64,000 nt of DNA from Mangrovitalea sediminis (GTDB lineage: Bacteria > Pseudomonadota > Gammaproteobacteria > Pseudomonadales > Oleiphilaceae): positions 589,159 through 653,158 of the forward strand of contig NZ_NTLB01000003.1 in the NCBI RefSeq assembly GCF_002514725.1, in the 5' to 3' direction. Position 1 is the first letter of the stretch; every line of letters starts with the position of its first letter. Shown one piece after another: positions 1 to 7,180 of this stretch. A program made the translations under genes and the position numbers. Below the pieces are notes generated by a model. That model made no database searches and was not told the origin of the DNA. It saw only the letters and a list, made by a program, of their open reading frames with translations.

Positions 1-428
1 ACCGGGCGGTGCTCAAGGCTTCGGGCATTGGTGTGATCACGGCACCGTTCTCCAGCCTGTTTAAAATGGTGCAGGCGGGGCGTTTCGATTTTTTCCCGCT
101 AGGCGTAAACGAGGTCTACAGCCTGCTGGATCTGCATCTCGCGGAGTCTCCTGATCTGATGGTGGAGAAGCATATCGTCCTGATCTATCCCTTCGGTCGC
201 CTTTTCTTTGTGGAGAAGGGTAATCAGCGCCTCCACGATATTATCCAAAGAGGACTGGAAAGAGCCTGGACCGACGGCTCCTTCCTGAGACTTTTCAACA
301 ACGATCCCGCCTTCCGCCAAGCGCTGCAGGATGCCAATTTACGTGACCGTATACAGATACGCATTCCCAATCCCTACTTGACCGACCGCTTCCGCCAAAT
401 TCCAAAGGAATATTTCTTTTCGGAGTAG
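1..428 (+). CDS. Substrate-binding-like periplasmic protein, C-terminal part (truncated by window edge)
   Basis: The reading frame is open from the first bases, so this is the 3' end of a longer gene that begins outside the window. The roughly 140 visible residues read like the C-terminal lobe of a type-3 extracellular solute-binding protein: a GVITAPFSSLF strand/loop, a hydrophobic HIVLIYPFGRLFFV strand, then a helix with RGLERAWTDGSF. The substrate cannot be told. No signal peptide can be assessed. It precedes the cassette array; whether it is itself a cassette or the last chromosomal gene is unclear, because no clear attC follows it within 340 bases. Confidence 0.5.
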   Translation, partial: RAVLKASGIGVITAPFSSLFKMVQAGRFDFFPLGVNEVYSLLDLHLAESPDLMVEKHIVLIYPFGRLFFVEKGNQRLHDIIQRGLERAWTDGSFLRLFNNDPAFRQALQDANLRDRIQIRIPNPYLTDRFRQIPKEYFFSE

Positions 429-769
429 GGGCTCCTGGTTTTGGTTATATAGCCGTGTGCAAACAATGGATGATGTTTGGCGGCCAGTTTTCATTCTGAG
501 CCGCCTCCAGGGGAAGACCCCATTCGGGCCTTATACCTGACATTTTTCCGGTATTGAGGCAATAGCGTTGCTCTGTGCAGAAGTTCGCGTTTGCCACATA
601 AGTTTGCGCATTCTTTGCGGGTCCGTATATCGCGCCCTTGGTTTTGCTGTATTGTTAGCTAGTAGATTGAACAAATAGAAAAAATACTGAAGGCAGGACA
701 AGATGGGAACGCAATAACACGGACCGTCGGGTCCGGTTTATTGCTCTGATATGTATCTGAGGAGAGTAA
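429..769. other. Intergenic region without a recognisable gene
   Basis: No ORF of gene-like quality is seen in these 341 bases. Two things stand out. A GCGGGTCCGTATAT segment near 616-629 resembles half of the palindromic repeat found at 3,751-3,777. A full palindrome (720-735) sits just before the next gene. Confidence 0.5.
715..745 (+). repeat. Palindromic cassette-associated repeat, copy A
   Basis: Stem CGGACC (720-725), four-base loop GTCG, stem GGTCCG (730-735), followed by GTTTATTG. It shares stem and flank with copy B (1,853-1,879) and, inverted, with copy C (3,751-3,777). It may act as a weak terminator or be part of a mobile unit boundary; this is inference. Confidence 0.55.
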
Positions 770-1339
770 ATGAGAATCGGAAAATTAATAATTATATCGT
801 GTTCGCTTTTTTTGTTTGGTTGCTCCGCTGCATTGGTTCCTTACACAAATGACCCAGAGACAAAAATTGATGATGCCTATCGACTTATTCAGGACGGTCG
901 TGCGCTTCCAGCAGAGAAACTGGCAAGGGAAGCAGTAGCGGCTTTCCAGCAGAAGGGTGATTACGAGGGAATGGGTCATGCCTATACCGTTCTGGGTGTT
1001 CTGTACAGTAGTTCAGCGTACCGGGCAGCCAAGAAATTTTATCAAGATAATGGCACATATGATCCAACGTATGAAAAATCAATTAGCTTTCATAAAAAGG
1101 CAATGGATTCATTGCGTAAAGCCGGTGACTATTGGGGAGTAGCAAATTCTTGGGTTGGCGTTGGCGACGGCTACACCAATGAAGGAAAGCCCCAAAAGGC
1201 CTGTGATGCCTATAGCGAGGCTTTAAAAACATTTGAAGATCCTAACGCAAAGAACGTGGGTTATATGTACAGTTGGAATCAAAAATACCCTTCCTACAAG
1301 GCTATGCTAGAGGCACTTGTTAAAAAGTCTTGTGGTTAG
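770..1339 (+). CDS. TPR-repeat lipoprotein
   Basis: A 189-residue protein. The N-terminus is a lipoprotein signal: positively charged start, hydrophobic stretch and an LFGC lipobox with the lipidated Cys at about residue 18. The rest contains helix pairs typical of tetratricopeptide repeats (for example DDAYRLIQDGRALPAEKLAREA near 35-55 and a second set around 95-150). It is therefore probably an outer- or inner-membrane-anchored scaffolding protein of unknown partner. The start ATG follows GAGGAG at a good distance. The gene is AT-richer than the core chromosome and is followed by an attC-like site, so it looks like an integron cassette gene. Confidence 0.7.
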   Translation: MRIGKLIIISCSLFLFGCSAALVPYTNDPETKIDDAYRLIQDGRALPAEKLAREAVAAFQQKGDYEGMGHAYTVLGVLYSSSAYRAAKKFYQDNGTYDPTYEKSISFHKKAMDSLRKAGDYWGVANSWVGVGDGYTNEGKPQKACDAYSEALKTFEDPNAKNVGYMYSWNQKYPSYKAMLEALVKKSCG

Positions 1340-1365
1340 GGAAATGGCGCACCGAACGAAAAATA

Positions 1366-1449
1366 GCATTACAAATTGATGCAGTTCGTTCTGGGCCTAT
1401 GGCCCTTCACCGGACGCACTAAAGTGCACCGCTGATCAATGCGTTATGT
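1366..1449 (+). other. attC-like recombination site (left array)
   Basis: Left arm GCATTACAAATTGATGCAG pairs with right arm CTGATCAATGCGTTATG around a central GGGCC-TAT-GGCCC hairpin. ATTGATGCAG against CTGATCAAT leaves one unpaired G, like the extrahelical base of attC hairpins. The right core is GTTATGT, close to the consensus GTTRRRY. The inner segment from AGTTCGTTCTGG to CACCGGACGC recurs, slightly altered, in the site at 62,356-62,453. Confidence 0.6.
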
Positions 1450-1469
1450 TTAAGGCAGGTGAGCCCATG

Positions 1470-1847
1470 CCCCAGACAAGGCAATCCATCCCTTCCAGCA
1501 AAGACTGGCACGATGAAGTGCTCGCTCAGGTCCGCGCCTTGATCGCAGAGGCCGACCCTCAGGCTGTCGAGGAGCGGAAATGGAAAAAGCCGTCGAACCC
1601 CGCGGGTGTCCCCGTCTGGTCAGACCACGGCATTATCTGCACCGGTGAGACCTACAAGGACAAGATCAAGCTGACCTTTGCCAAGGGCGCTGCACTGAAA
1701 GATCCGCAACGGCTTTTCAATGCCAGCCTGGATGGGAATGTTCGCCGTGCGATCGACCTGAAGCGGGGTGATGATCTAGATCCGCAGGCGTTTAAGGATC
1801 TCGTGCGCGCAGCAGCAGCCCTGAACCGGAAGACTATCGAGGGCTAA
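1470..1847 (+). CDS. DUF1801 family protein (cassette gene)
   Basis: A 125-residue protein recognised as the YdhG/DUF1801 type: WHDEVLAQVRALI near the start, a central EERKWKKP and VPVWSDHGIICTGETYKDKIKLTF block, and a terminal helix LVRAAAALNR. The biochemical role of the family is not known; the fold is small alpha/beta and members are common in integron cassettes. ATG 1,470 is preferred over the upstream in-frame codon at 1,446 because AGGTGAG lies just before it and the upstream codon overlaps the attC core. It lies 20 bases after the attC-like site. Confidence 0.7.
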   Translation, partial: PQTRQSIPSSKDWHDEVLAQVRALIAEADPQAVEERKWKKPSNPAGVPVWSDHGIICTGETYKDKIKLTFAKGAALKDPQRLFNASLDGNVRRAIDLKRGDDLDPQAFKDLVRAAAALNRKTIEG

Positions 1848-1852
1848 AAAGG

Positions 1853-1879
1853 AATATACGGACCGCAGGGTCCGCTCTA
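1853..1879 (+). repeat. Palindromic cassette-associated repeat, copy B
   Basis: Stem CGGACC (1,859-1,864), loop GCAG, stem GGTCCG (1,869-1,874), followed by CTCTATTG. The whole 27 bases recur at 3,751-3,777 on the opposite strand with one mismatch. It begins five bases after the DUF1801 stop codon. Confidence 0.65.
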
Positions 1880-1999
1880 TTGCACTTTTAAATGCGGTCG
1901 AGCACGCGACATGGAAGACTACGAAATTTGGGCTGAAGATGAGGCCTGTTACCTTTGGCGCTATACGTCGCTAAACCCATGCACCTTGGAATCATGGTC

Positions 2000-2443
2000 A
2001 TGACTGAAGACAGAACACTGCGCACCTCAAGAACATTGCCGTTCTCTCCCAAAGAAATTTTTGGCGCTTTTGCGTCGCCTGACATGCTGGCAGCGTGGTG
2101 GGGACCCGAAGGATTTACCAATACCTTCGACGTTTTTGAGTTTTCTGTGGGTGGTCGCTGGAAGTTCGTGATGCACGGCCCTGACGGAAAGAGCTATCTC
2201 AATGAGAGCTTCTTCGAGGAACTGGTGCCTGATGCCAAAATAGTCATCCACCATGATTGTCCTCCCAACTTTAAACTTACCGTACAACTCTCTCCCGTCA
2301 GCGAAGGTACACTCCTGGCGTGGGAGCAGGTTTTTGAAGACTCTGGAACAGCGCAAGCCGTCAAGCAGCGGGCTGGCTCCGCAAACGAGCAGAACATTGA
2401 CCGTCTTACACGTGTGCTCAGAGAAGCTGCGAGTGTCGCATAA
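2000..2443 (+). CDS. SRPBCC (AHSA1-like) domain protein
   Basis: A 147-residue START/Bet v1-fold protein of the activator-of-Hsp90 ATPase homologue type. Visible hallmarks are FSPKEIFGAFASPDMLAAWWGPEGF, the FEFSVGGRWKFVMHGPDG strand pair, FEELVPDAKIVI, and a C-terminal helix with NEQNIDRLTRVL. Such proteins bind small hydrophobic ligands in a deep cavity; the ligand here is unknown. In-frame codons at 1,955 (TTG), 1,979 and 1,994 are alternative starts; 2,000 has a GGA about nine bases upstream. It lies inside the 1.9-kb segment bounded by inverted repeats B and C. Confidence 0.75.
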   Translation: MTEDRTLRTSRTLPFSPKEIFGAFASPDMLAAWWGPEGFTNTFDVFEFSVGGRWKFVMHGPDGKSYLNESFFEELVPDAKIVIHHDCPPNFKLTVQLSPVSEGTLLAWEQVFEDSGTAQAVKQRAGSANEQNIDRLTRVLREAASVA

Positions 2444-2467
2444 CCGTGCTTTGCTAAGGACAAATTC

Positions 2468-2494
2468 ATGCTGCACTTCGGTTTGTGTCAGCAT
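2468..2494 (+). other. Short hairpin with one unpaired base before DUF2071 gene
   Basis: ATGCTGCAC (2,468-2,476) pairs with GTGTCAGCAT (2,485-2,494), leaving a single unpaired A. No U-tract follows, so it is not a convincing terminator. It could be a remnant of a folded recombination site or an RNA element ahead of the next start. Confidence 0.35.
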
Positions 2495-2520
2495 GTGTGG
2501 CTACATTTCGGGAGGTGACT

Positions 2521-3309
2521 TTGCAGGGAGCGAGGAAATTTGAAGATTGCGTAACGGCGCGGCCAAAACCCAAAGGCATTGATGTCCTGTGCGGCTTAAA
2601 GCACTTTGCAATAATTACGTATGCTGTTCCCGTCGACAGATTCAGCGGAATTTTCCCAGATAGGTTCCAGTTAGATACTCTTCAAATTAACGGACAAACG
2701 CTGGGGCTGATCTCGGTTGTGCCATTTATCGATGTCGATTTTACTTCGGCAGTTTTTCCGTTCCCAAAGTTCACGATGGGCCAAACCAACTATCGCATAT
2801 ACATCATCGATAAGAAGACAGGAGAGCGATGTGTGTGGTTTCTTGGTACCACACTCGATTCCTGGACGCTGATGGTTCCTAGATACTTGTGGAATCTTCC
2901 CTGGCATGCTGGAAAGGTAAGGTTCGACTGCAGTCTTAACCCGTCCTCCGGTTTGTATGAAAAGTATGAGATGACCACCGAGTCAAACTGGGCAGAAGCC
3001 GCGGTTGAACTGTGTCAGTCAGAAGAAGACACTTTTTATTTTCCGGGATTTCCTGATGCAGAGTCAGCTCTTGTTTATCTGACTCACCCTCTTGCGGGCT
3101 ATTATTATCGTAGAGATGGCAAGCTCGGTACCTACAGGGTTTGGCACAAGGAATTACAGGTAAAGCCGGCAACGCTCAAGTCAGCAAGGTTTCGACTTTT
3201 ATCCCAACTTGGAATCGTTTCAGGCCCGGAACAACTCCGCCCGTATAGTGTGCTTATCGAGCCTTTGAATGAATTTACGATTTATTTGCCGCCAACCGTG
3301 ATCGGCTGA
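2521..3309 (+). CDS. DUF2071 family protein (acetoacetate-decarboxylase-like fold)
   Basis: A protein of about 262 residues resembling the YqjF/DUF2071 group: an early FAIITYAVPVDRFSGIFPDRF segment, TLGLISVVPFIDVDF, and a YRIYIIDKKTGERCVWFLGTTLDS block. The family is related by fold to acetoacetate decarboxylase, but the enzymatic activity is not established and I cannot point to a catalytic lysine with certainty. The start is uncertain: GGAGG at 2,511-2,515 sits five bases before TTG 2,521, while GTG 2,485 would place the start inside a hairpin. It is AT-richer than the core chromosome. Confidence 0.6.
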   Translation: MQGARKFEDCVTARPKPKGIDVLCGLKHFAIITYAVPVDRFSGIFPDRFQLDTLQINGQTLGLISVVPFIDVDFTSAVFPFPKFTMGQTNYRIYIIDKKTGERCVWFLGTTLDSWTLMVPRYLWNLPWHAGKVRFDCSLNPSSGLYEKYEMTTESNWAEAAVELCQSEEDTFYFPGFPDAESALVYLTHPLAGYYYRRDGKLGTYRVWHKELQVKPATLKSARFRLLSQLGIVSGPEQLRPYSVLIEPLNEFTIYLPPTVIG

Positions 3310-3334
3310 ATATTAAACAAGTCGCGTCACGGGG

Positions 3335-3745
3335 ATGGCCATAAAATGGCTACTTTTTGTGGATAAGACCAGCGAAGAAATGACCACTCGCTATCTCCGA
3401 ACCAGTTTGGCAACGGAGTTCAAAGAAGGTAGAACGCTGGTTGAGCGTGTTATTGGCTCAATGTGCTTCTTTGTACCCAAGGCCAATCCCGGATATGAAG
3501 ATAGGCTGCACTTGGTGAGCGAGTGGGTCGTGGAGTTCGATAAGAATGGCTTGCCCGGCCGAGAAATCGGGTTAGATCAACATGGCGGAGTAGTTCTTGC
3601 CGGACCCAATCAGGAAGATTACGGGTTCTGGTTAGATACCAACATGACGTATCAAGACTTCACTGGTGAATCGGTGTCGGCTGAAACATTTGAGGCTTTG
3701 TGGGTCAAGAGTGAGGCATACCGTAATGCTTGCGGTCGCGCCTAA
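3335..3745 (+). CDS. Hypothetical protein (cassette gene)
   Basis: A 136-residue protein I do not recognise. It has no signal peptide or membrane segment. It is mixed alpha/beta, with the strands WLLFVDKTSEEMTTRYLRT and LVSEWVVEFDKNGLPGREIGLD, and it ends shortly before the inverted copy of the palindromic repeat. The start ATG is preceded by CGGGG at close spacing. Base composition resembles its cassette neighbours. Confidence 0.5.
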   Translation: MAIKWLLFVDKTSEEMTTRYLRTSLATEFKEGRTLVERVIGSMCFFVPKANPGYEDRLHLVSEWVVEFDKNGLPGREIGLDQHGGVVLAGPNQEDYGFWLDTNMTYQDFTGESVSAETFEALWVKSEAYRNACGRA

Positions 3746-3750
3746 AAAAC

Positions 3751-3777
3751 AATAGAGCGGATCCTGCGGTCCGTATA
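3751..3777 (-). repeat. Palindromic cassette-associated repeat, copy C (inverted)
   Basis: The reverse complement of copy B over 27 bases with one mismatch. Stems CGGATC (3,758-3,763) and GGTCCG (3,768-3,773) flank loop CTGC. With copy B it forms a pair of inverted repeats enclosing the SRPBCC, DUF2071 and orphan genes. Confidence 0.65.
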
Positions 3778-3792
3778 TTACAGGGCTAACCT

Positions 3793-4305
3793 TTGAATGA
3801 TATGACCAGTGGTAATCTCCGTGCATATGCTCCAACGAAGGCCGCACAAATAGCTGCGATTTGTTTTACCGTTCCGGGAATACTGCTTTTTGGCTGGATG
3901 GGAATAAAAATTCTCAGTCAGGGAATGTGGTGGGGAGCAATCTTCATCGTAGGGAGCGTATTTTTGGCTATCTGGACAATTTTCATTGCGACTATTCGGG
4001 TGACGTTAAACGATCGACAACTGATCCGTACATGGGCGTTTGGGTCCTGCGTTATCCCAGTTGCAGAAATTACAAAACTTACTTTAAGTGGCGGTCGTAC
4101 GTTATTTCTCGTAATAAGGGCAAGAGAAAAGCGAATGATGCTCTCTACGCAATCGTTTAAGAAATTGGCACTACACGAGATTTCAAACGCTATTCTTGCG
4201 GCCCGTGGTTTAGAGGGCCAGCCTCCTTTGCCGCCAAAGGCTAACTACATCGATGTTGAGGAAATGACGCTCAGGTATTTAGGGCGAAATGGCGATCAGG
4301 GATAG
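3793..4305 (+). CDS. Small membrane protein with PH-like cytoplasmic domain
   Basis: A 170-residue protein with two adjacent membrane segments (about residues 20-38 and 43-65), then a soluble domain beginning IRVTLNDRQLIRTWAFGSCVIPVAEITKL. That pattern of strands followed by a C-terminal helix resembles bacterial PH-like domains attached to membrane hairpins. Function is unknown. TTG 3,793 is chosen because AGGG lies seven bases upstream; ATG 3,802 is the alternative. It is followed by attC-like sequence, so it is a likely cassette gene. Confidence 0.55.
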   Translation: MNDMTSGNLRAYAPTKAAQIAAICFTVPGILLFGWMGIKILSQGMWWGAIFIVGSVFLAIWTIFIATIRVTLNDRQLIRTWAFGSCVIPVAEITKLTLSGGRTLFLVIRAREKRMMLSTQSFKKLALHEISNAILAARGLEGQPPLPPKANYIDVEEMTLRYLGRNGDQG

Positions 4306-4422
4306 CGCTTAAATACAGATGCTCTGGAATAGATTTGCTTCGGTGGCGTACAGGCGGTCAGTAGCGCAGTTCGTTCTGGCTTTTCTTAGCACTCAAAAAC
4401 AGCCTTAAAGACAGTGTTAGGT
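4306..4422 (+). other. Degenerate attC-like site
   Basis: Contains the 14-mer GCAGTTCGTTCTGG also present in the site at 1,366-1,449, and ends in a good right core GTTAGGT (4,416-4,422) directly ahead of the cupin gene. A clear left core is not seen, so it may be damaged. Confidence 0.4.
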
Positions 4423-4423
4423 G

Positions 4424-4810
4424 ATGGAAATGAATAAGACCGCGATGAAACATCAGGCGATAAATTTCAAGAACAAGCTCGGCCTTTTCAATGAGCAGTG
4501 GTCACCGAAAGTGATCGCTGAAATGAATGACTATCAGTTCAAGGTGGTCAAACTTCAGGGCGAGTTCGTGTGGCATGATCACAAAGACACGGATGAAACC
4601 TTCGTCGTGCTAGAAGGGACTCTTCGAATCGATTTCAGAGATGGGCATGTGGATCTCTCTGAGGGCGAAATGTACGTTGTTCCCAAGGGCGTCGAACACA
4701 AGCCATATGCGGAGAACGAGGCAAAGGTTCTGCTAATCGAGCCACGGGGCGTCGTGAACACTGGTGATGAGGTCGGCAGCCAGACGGCGGAAAATGACGT
4801 TTGGATCTGA
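4424..4810 (+). CDS. Cupin-domain protein
   Basis: A 128-residue single-domain cupin. The metal-binding motifs are recognisable: first motif GEFVWHDHKDTDETFVVLEG (two His, then Glu) around residues 45-65, and second motif with GEMYVVPKGVEHKPYA ending in the conserved His. It probably binds one divalent metal. Known relatives include sugar isomerases and dioxygenases, so the reaction is undetermined. Starts at 4,424 and 4,430 are both possible. The gene begins two bases after an attC right core, a typical cassette arrangement. Confidence 0.75.
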   Translation: MEMNKTAMKHQAINFKNKLGLFNEQWSPKVIAEMNDYQFKVVKLQGEFVWHDHKDTDETFVVLEGTLRIDFRDGHVDLSEGEMYVVPKGVEHKPYAENEAKVLLIEPRGVVNTGDEVGSQTAENDVWI

Positions 4811-4813
4811 ATC

Positions 4814-4885
4814 AGTCAACAGGGCGCTCGCTCGGGCGCAAACTACTCGGCGCTTGATTTGCGCTGTCTCTTTTAGACGTTAGGA
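4814..4885 (+). other. attC-like recombination site
   Basis: Left core GTCAACAG and right core ACGTTAGGA flank nested inverted repeats, including GCGCAAA (about 4,836) pairing with TTTGCGC (about 4,858). It lies between the cupin stop and the next cassette gene start. Confidence 0.5.
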
Positions 4886-4891
4886 GCATCA

Positions 4892-5461
4892 ATGAGTTCG
4901 ATTCCTCCTGAGTTCTCGAACATCAAAATTGGCCGCCGTAATGGCTATGAAGAAATTGTTATGCCCTCAGGAAACGGCGGCTTCATGCGCTTCGTTATCG
5001 GCATTTTTATTATTTGTTGGCTCGGTGGTTGGGTTGTGGGATTTCATCATGCAGTGGCTCAGCTACTTTCTGGCAAGGGTGGTGCATTTCTCATTTTCTG
5101 GCTCGGTGGTTGGACTGTTGGCGGCGCATTTGCGGTAGCTATCGTTGTTAGGATTTTTCGAAAGCCGGTTCCGGAGAGGCTGTTGCTGAACAAGCCAAAT
5201 TTAGCATTTGACTCTGGTGTGCCGCCTTTCAAGCTAAAAACAGGCTCCAATTCGCCAAAAGATCAATGGCAGGCTCTCTTTCCAAAAAGAAAAAAGCTGC
5301 AATTTACTCCGGATCAGATCAATACGCTGTCTCTTCGCGAAACCTATTCGGGCAACCGGTTAACCGTCGATGTCGGAAACATGAGAATAGATCTTGCCGG
5401 TGCGGTTACTGAAGTTGAGAGGGAATGGCTATACCAGTACCTCAAATCGAACTACTCCTAA
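4892..5461 (+). CDS. Two-TM membrane protein with duplicated WLGGW motif (cassette gene)
   Basis: A 189-residue protein. Two hydrophobic segments at about 31-55 and 65-90 each contain ICWLGGW or IFWLGGW followed by VVG or TVGG, an internal duplication forming a membrane hairpin. The C-terminal part (about 95-189) is soluble and beta-rich, with LSLRETYSGNRLTVDVGNMRIDLAG and a final helix EVEREWLYQYLKS. The function is unknown. It is similar in layout to the protein at 3,793-4,305. The start follows GGAGC closely after an attC core. Confidence 0.6.
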   Translation: MSSIPPEFSNIKIGRRNGYEEIVMPSGNGGFMRFVIGIFIICWLGGWVVGFHHAVAQLLSGKGGAFLIFWLGGWTVGGAFAVAIVVRIFRKPVPERLLLNKPNLAFDSGVPPFKLKTGSNSPKDQWQALFPKRKKLQFTPDQINTLSLRETYSGNRLTVDVGNMRIDLAGAVTEVEREWLYQYLKSNYS

Positions 5462-5532
5462 CCGTTTGATTCGGAAAATTTTGTGCCTTCACCGGATGCA
5501 CTATGTGTGTTGCTGATCAAAGCGTCTTATTT
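5453..5532 (+). other. attC-like recombination site
   Basis: The left side CCTAACCGTTTGATTCGG overlaps the stop of the preceding gene, and the right side GCTGATCAAAGCGTCTTAT pairs with it imperfectly. The inner CCTTCACCGGATGCACTA matches the attC at 1,366-1,449. Confidence 0.5.
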
Positions 5533-5539
5533 CAAGACG

Positions 5540-5611
5540 GTCTCAACGATGAGCTTGAAAGGTGGTGTGGCTCAGATTGCATCGCTATGAATCGCCACCC
5601 CTTCGTTAGAC
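5540..5611 (+). other. Second, ORF-less attC-like site at array edge
   Basis: GTCTCAACGA (from 5,540) is complementary, with one extra base, to TCGTTAGAC (ending 5,611); inside, AAGGTGG pairs with CCACCCCTT. The right core GTTAGAC fits GTTRRRY. There is no gene between this and the preceding site, and core chromosome begins just beyond it. Confidence 0.5.
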
Positions 5612-5702
5612 TCATGTCCGTCACCACTGATTCGATCGCTCTGGATCGTAGGTGACGACGGCTGCTGGCTGGAAGACCTCTCGCCTGAGCGAGATATTTC
5701 CC

Positions 5703-6623
5703 TTACGACGTCAGGTTGGAAGCGCTGCGTGTTGCCATACTTCTCTGAACCCGCCAGTTATCGGCTGTGTACAGCGCCAAGCCAAACCAGATGCAGGTGA
5801 AGGTGATGGCGTCGGCGCGGGTGAAGATTTCACCAAACAGGAAGATACCTGTCAGCAGGTGAGCTGTCGGGGTGATGTATTGGAAAAGGCCCAGTGTCCC
5901 CAGCCGTAGTCGTCTCGCGGCCGCAGCGAACAGGACCAGAGGAACGACGGTGACGGCACCGGCGCCGACCAGCAGGAGATTCGTTTTCAGGTTGCTGTTC
6001 AGAAAGGCTGCTGTGCCGTGTTGGTAGAGCATGGCGAGCCAAATCAAGGCAAAGGGTGACAGTATCAGGGTTTCGACCAGTAGCCCCGTGGCGCCGTCCA
6101 CATTGACCTGTTTACGGATCAGTCCGTAGATCGCAAAGGCACTCGCCAGCACCAGCGAGATCCAGGGTACCTGACCAAAAGCCAGGATCATGACCATCAC
6201 GCCGCCCGCGGCAATCGCCACTGCCAGGCTCTGTAACGGGCGCAGTCGCTCGCCGAGGAAAAAGAAGCCCAGCAGGACGTTGAGTAACGGGTTGATGTAA
6301 TAGCCGAGGCTGCTTTCCAGCACATGATTGTGCGTGACGGCCCAGATAAAGACCCCCCAGTTCACCGCAATCAGCATGGCGCTCAACGTTAGCGCCGCCA
6401 TGGTGCGCGGTTGGCGGAAGACGTTACGCAACCGTTCGCCGCGCCCGAGTACCAGGGTGAAGACGAAGAGCAGGGCAGCGGCCCAAATGACCCGGTGAAT
6501 CAGCATTTCCCAGGTCGACACACGAGGGCCGATCAGGTGGAAGTAGAGCGGTAGAAAGCCCCACAACATAAATGCCGATGTCGCCGAGATCATTCCCTGG
6601 CGCGTTTCGCGGCCGTCAGTCAC
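5703..6623 (-). CDS. rarD: RarD family EamA transporter
   Basis: A 306-residue inner-membrane protein with about ten hydrophobic segments arranged as two EamA repeats. The RarD signature is visible early (FMLWGFLPLYFHLI), followed by NWGVFIWAVTHNHVLESSLGYYINPLLNVLLG, which is characteristic of RarD. The natural substrate is not established; the E. coli homologue was named for chloramphenicol sensitivity. A GTG start is used, with GGAGG at good spacing. It is the last gene of a leftward group after ogt; the 56-base gap leaves co-transcription possible. Confidence 0.85.
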   Translation of the reverse strand: MTDGRETRQGMISATSAFMLWGFLPLYFHLIGPRVSTWEMLIHRVIWAAALLFVFTLVLGRGERLRNVFRQPRTMAALTLSAMLIAVNWGVFIWAVTHNHVLESSLGYYINPLLNVLLGFFFLGERLRPLQSLAVAIAAGGVMVMILAFGQVPWISLVLASAFAIYGLIRKQVNVDGATGLLVETLILSPFALIWLAMLYQHGTAAFLNSNLKTNLLLVGAGAVTVVPLVLFAAAARRLRLGTLGLFQYITPTAHLLTGIFLFGEIFTRADAITFTCIWFGLALYTADNWRVQRSMATRSASNLTS

Positions 6624-6679
6624 ATTGCCTCCAATACATTAGGGAGCTACGTATGAACATGGACGAAGCCGCGATGATC

Positions 6680-7159
6680 TCAGGGGCTTCGTTCCAGGGT
6701 TAGTAAGTGTCGCTTACGATCGAGTCCACCGGCATAACCGGTAAGCGAACCGTTGGCTCCTACAGCCCGGTGGCAGGGGACGATCACCGATAACGGGTTG
6801 CGTCCCACCGCAGACCCCACCGCGCGTGAGGCTGTCGGTTGCCCCAACTGCTGGGCCAGGGCCCCGTAGGTTGTGGTGTCACCATAAGGAATAGTCTGCA
6901 GCACCTGCCAGACTCGCTGCTGGAAGAGAGTTCCCTTGGGGGCTAGCGGCAAGTCGAAACGGTCCCGCTGACCGGCGAAGTAGTCTGCCAGTTGTTCGCG
7001 TGCGGCGTCCAGTAGCGGGTGCTGATTTACCGTCTGCCAATCGTCGGCGATATGGGGATAGTATCGCTGACCCTCAAACCAGGTCCCCATAAGACCATTG
7101 TCGGTTGCCGCGAGAAGGATGGCGCCCAATGGGCTGTCGATAGTGGTGTAGACGATCAT
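6680..7159 (-). CDS. ogt: Methylated-DNA--protein-cysteine S-methyltransferase
   Basis: A 159-residue single-domain O6-alkylguanine-DNA alkyltransferase. The active site IVPCHR is present with acceptor Cys at residue 129. The upstream helix-turn-helix FQQRVWQVLQTIPYGDTTTYGALA and downstream GYAGGLDRKRHLL are intact. The protein removes alkyl groups from O6 of guanine by irreversible transfer to itself. GGAGG precedes the ATG. It starts about 20 bases after the adaA-alkA stop, so the two repair genes form an operon. Confidence 0.93.
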   Translation of the reverse strand: MIVYTTIDSPLGAILLAATDNGLMGTWFEGQRYYPHIADDWQTVNQHPLLDAAREQLADYFAGQRDRFDLPLAPKGTLFQQRVWQVLQTIPYGDTTTYGALAQQLGQPTASRAVGSAVGRNPLSVIVPCHRAVGANGSLTGYAGGLDRKRHLLTLERSP

Positions 7160-7180
7160 GGGACTGTGCCTCCAGTCGCG

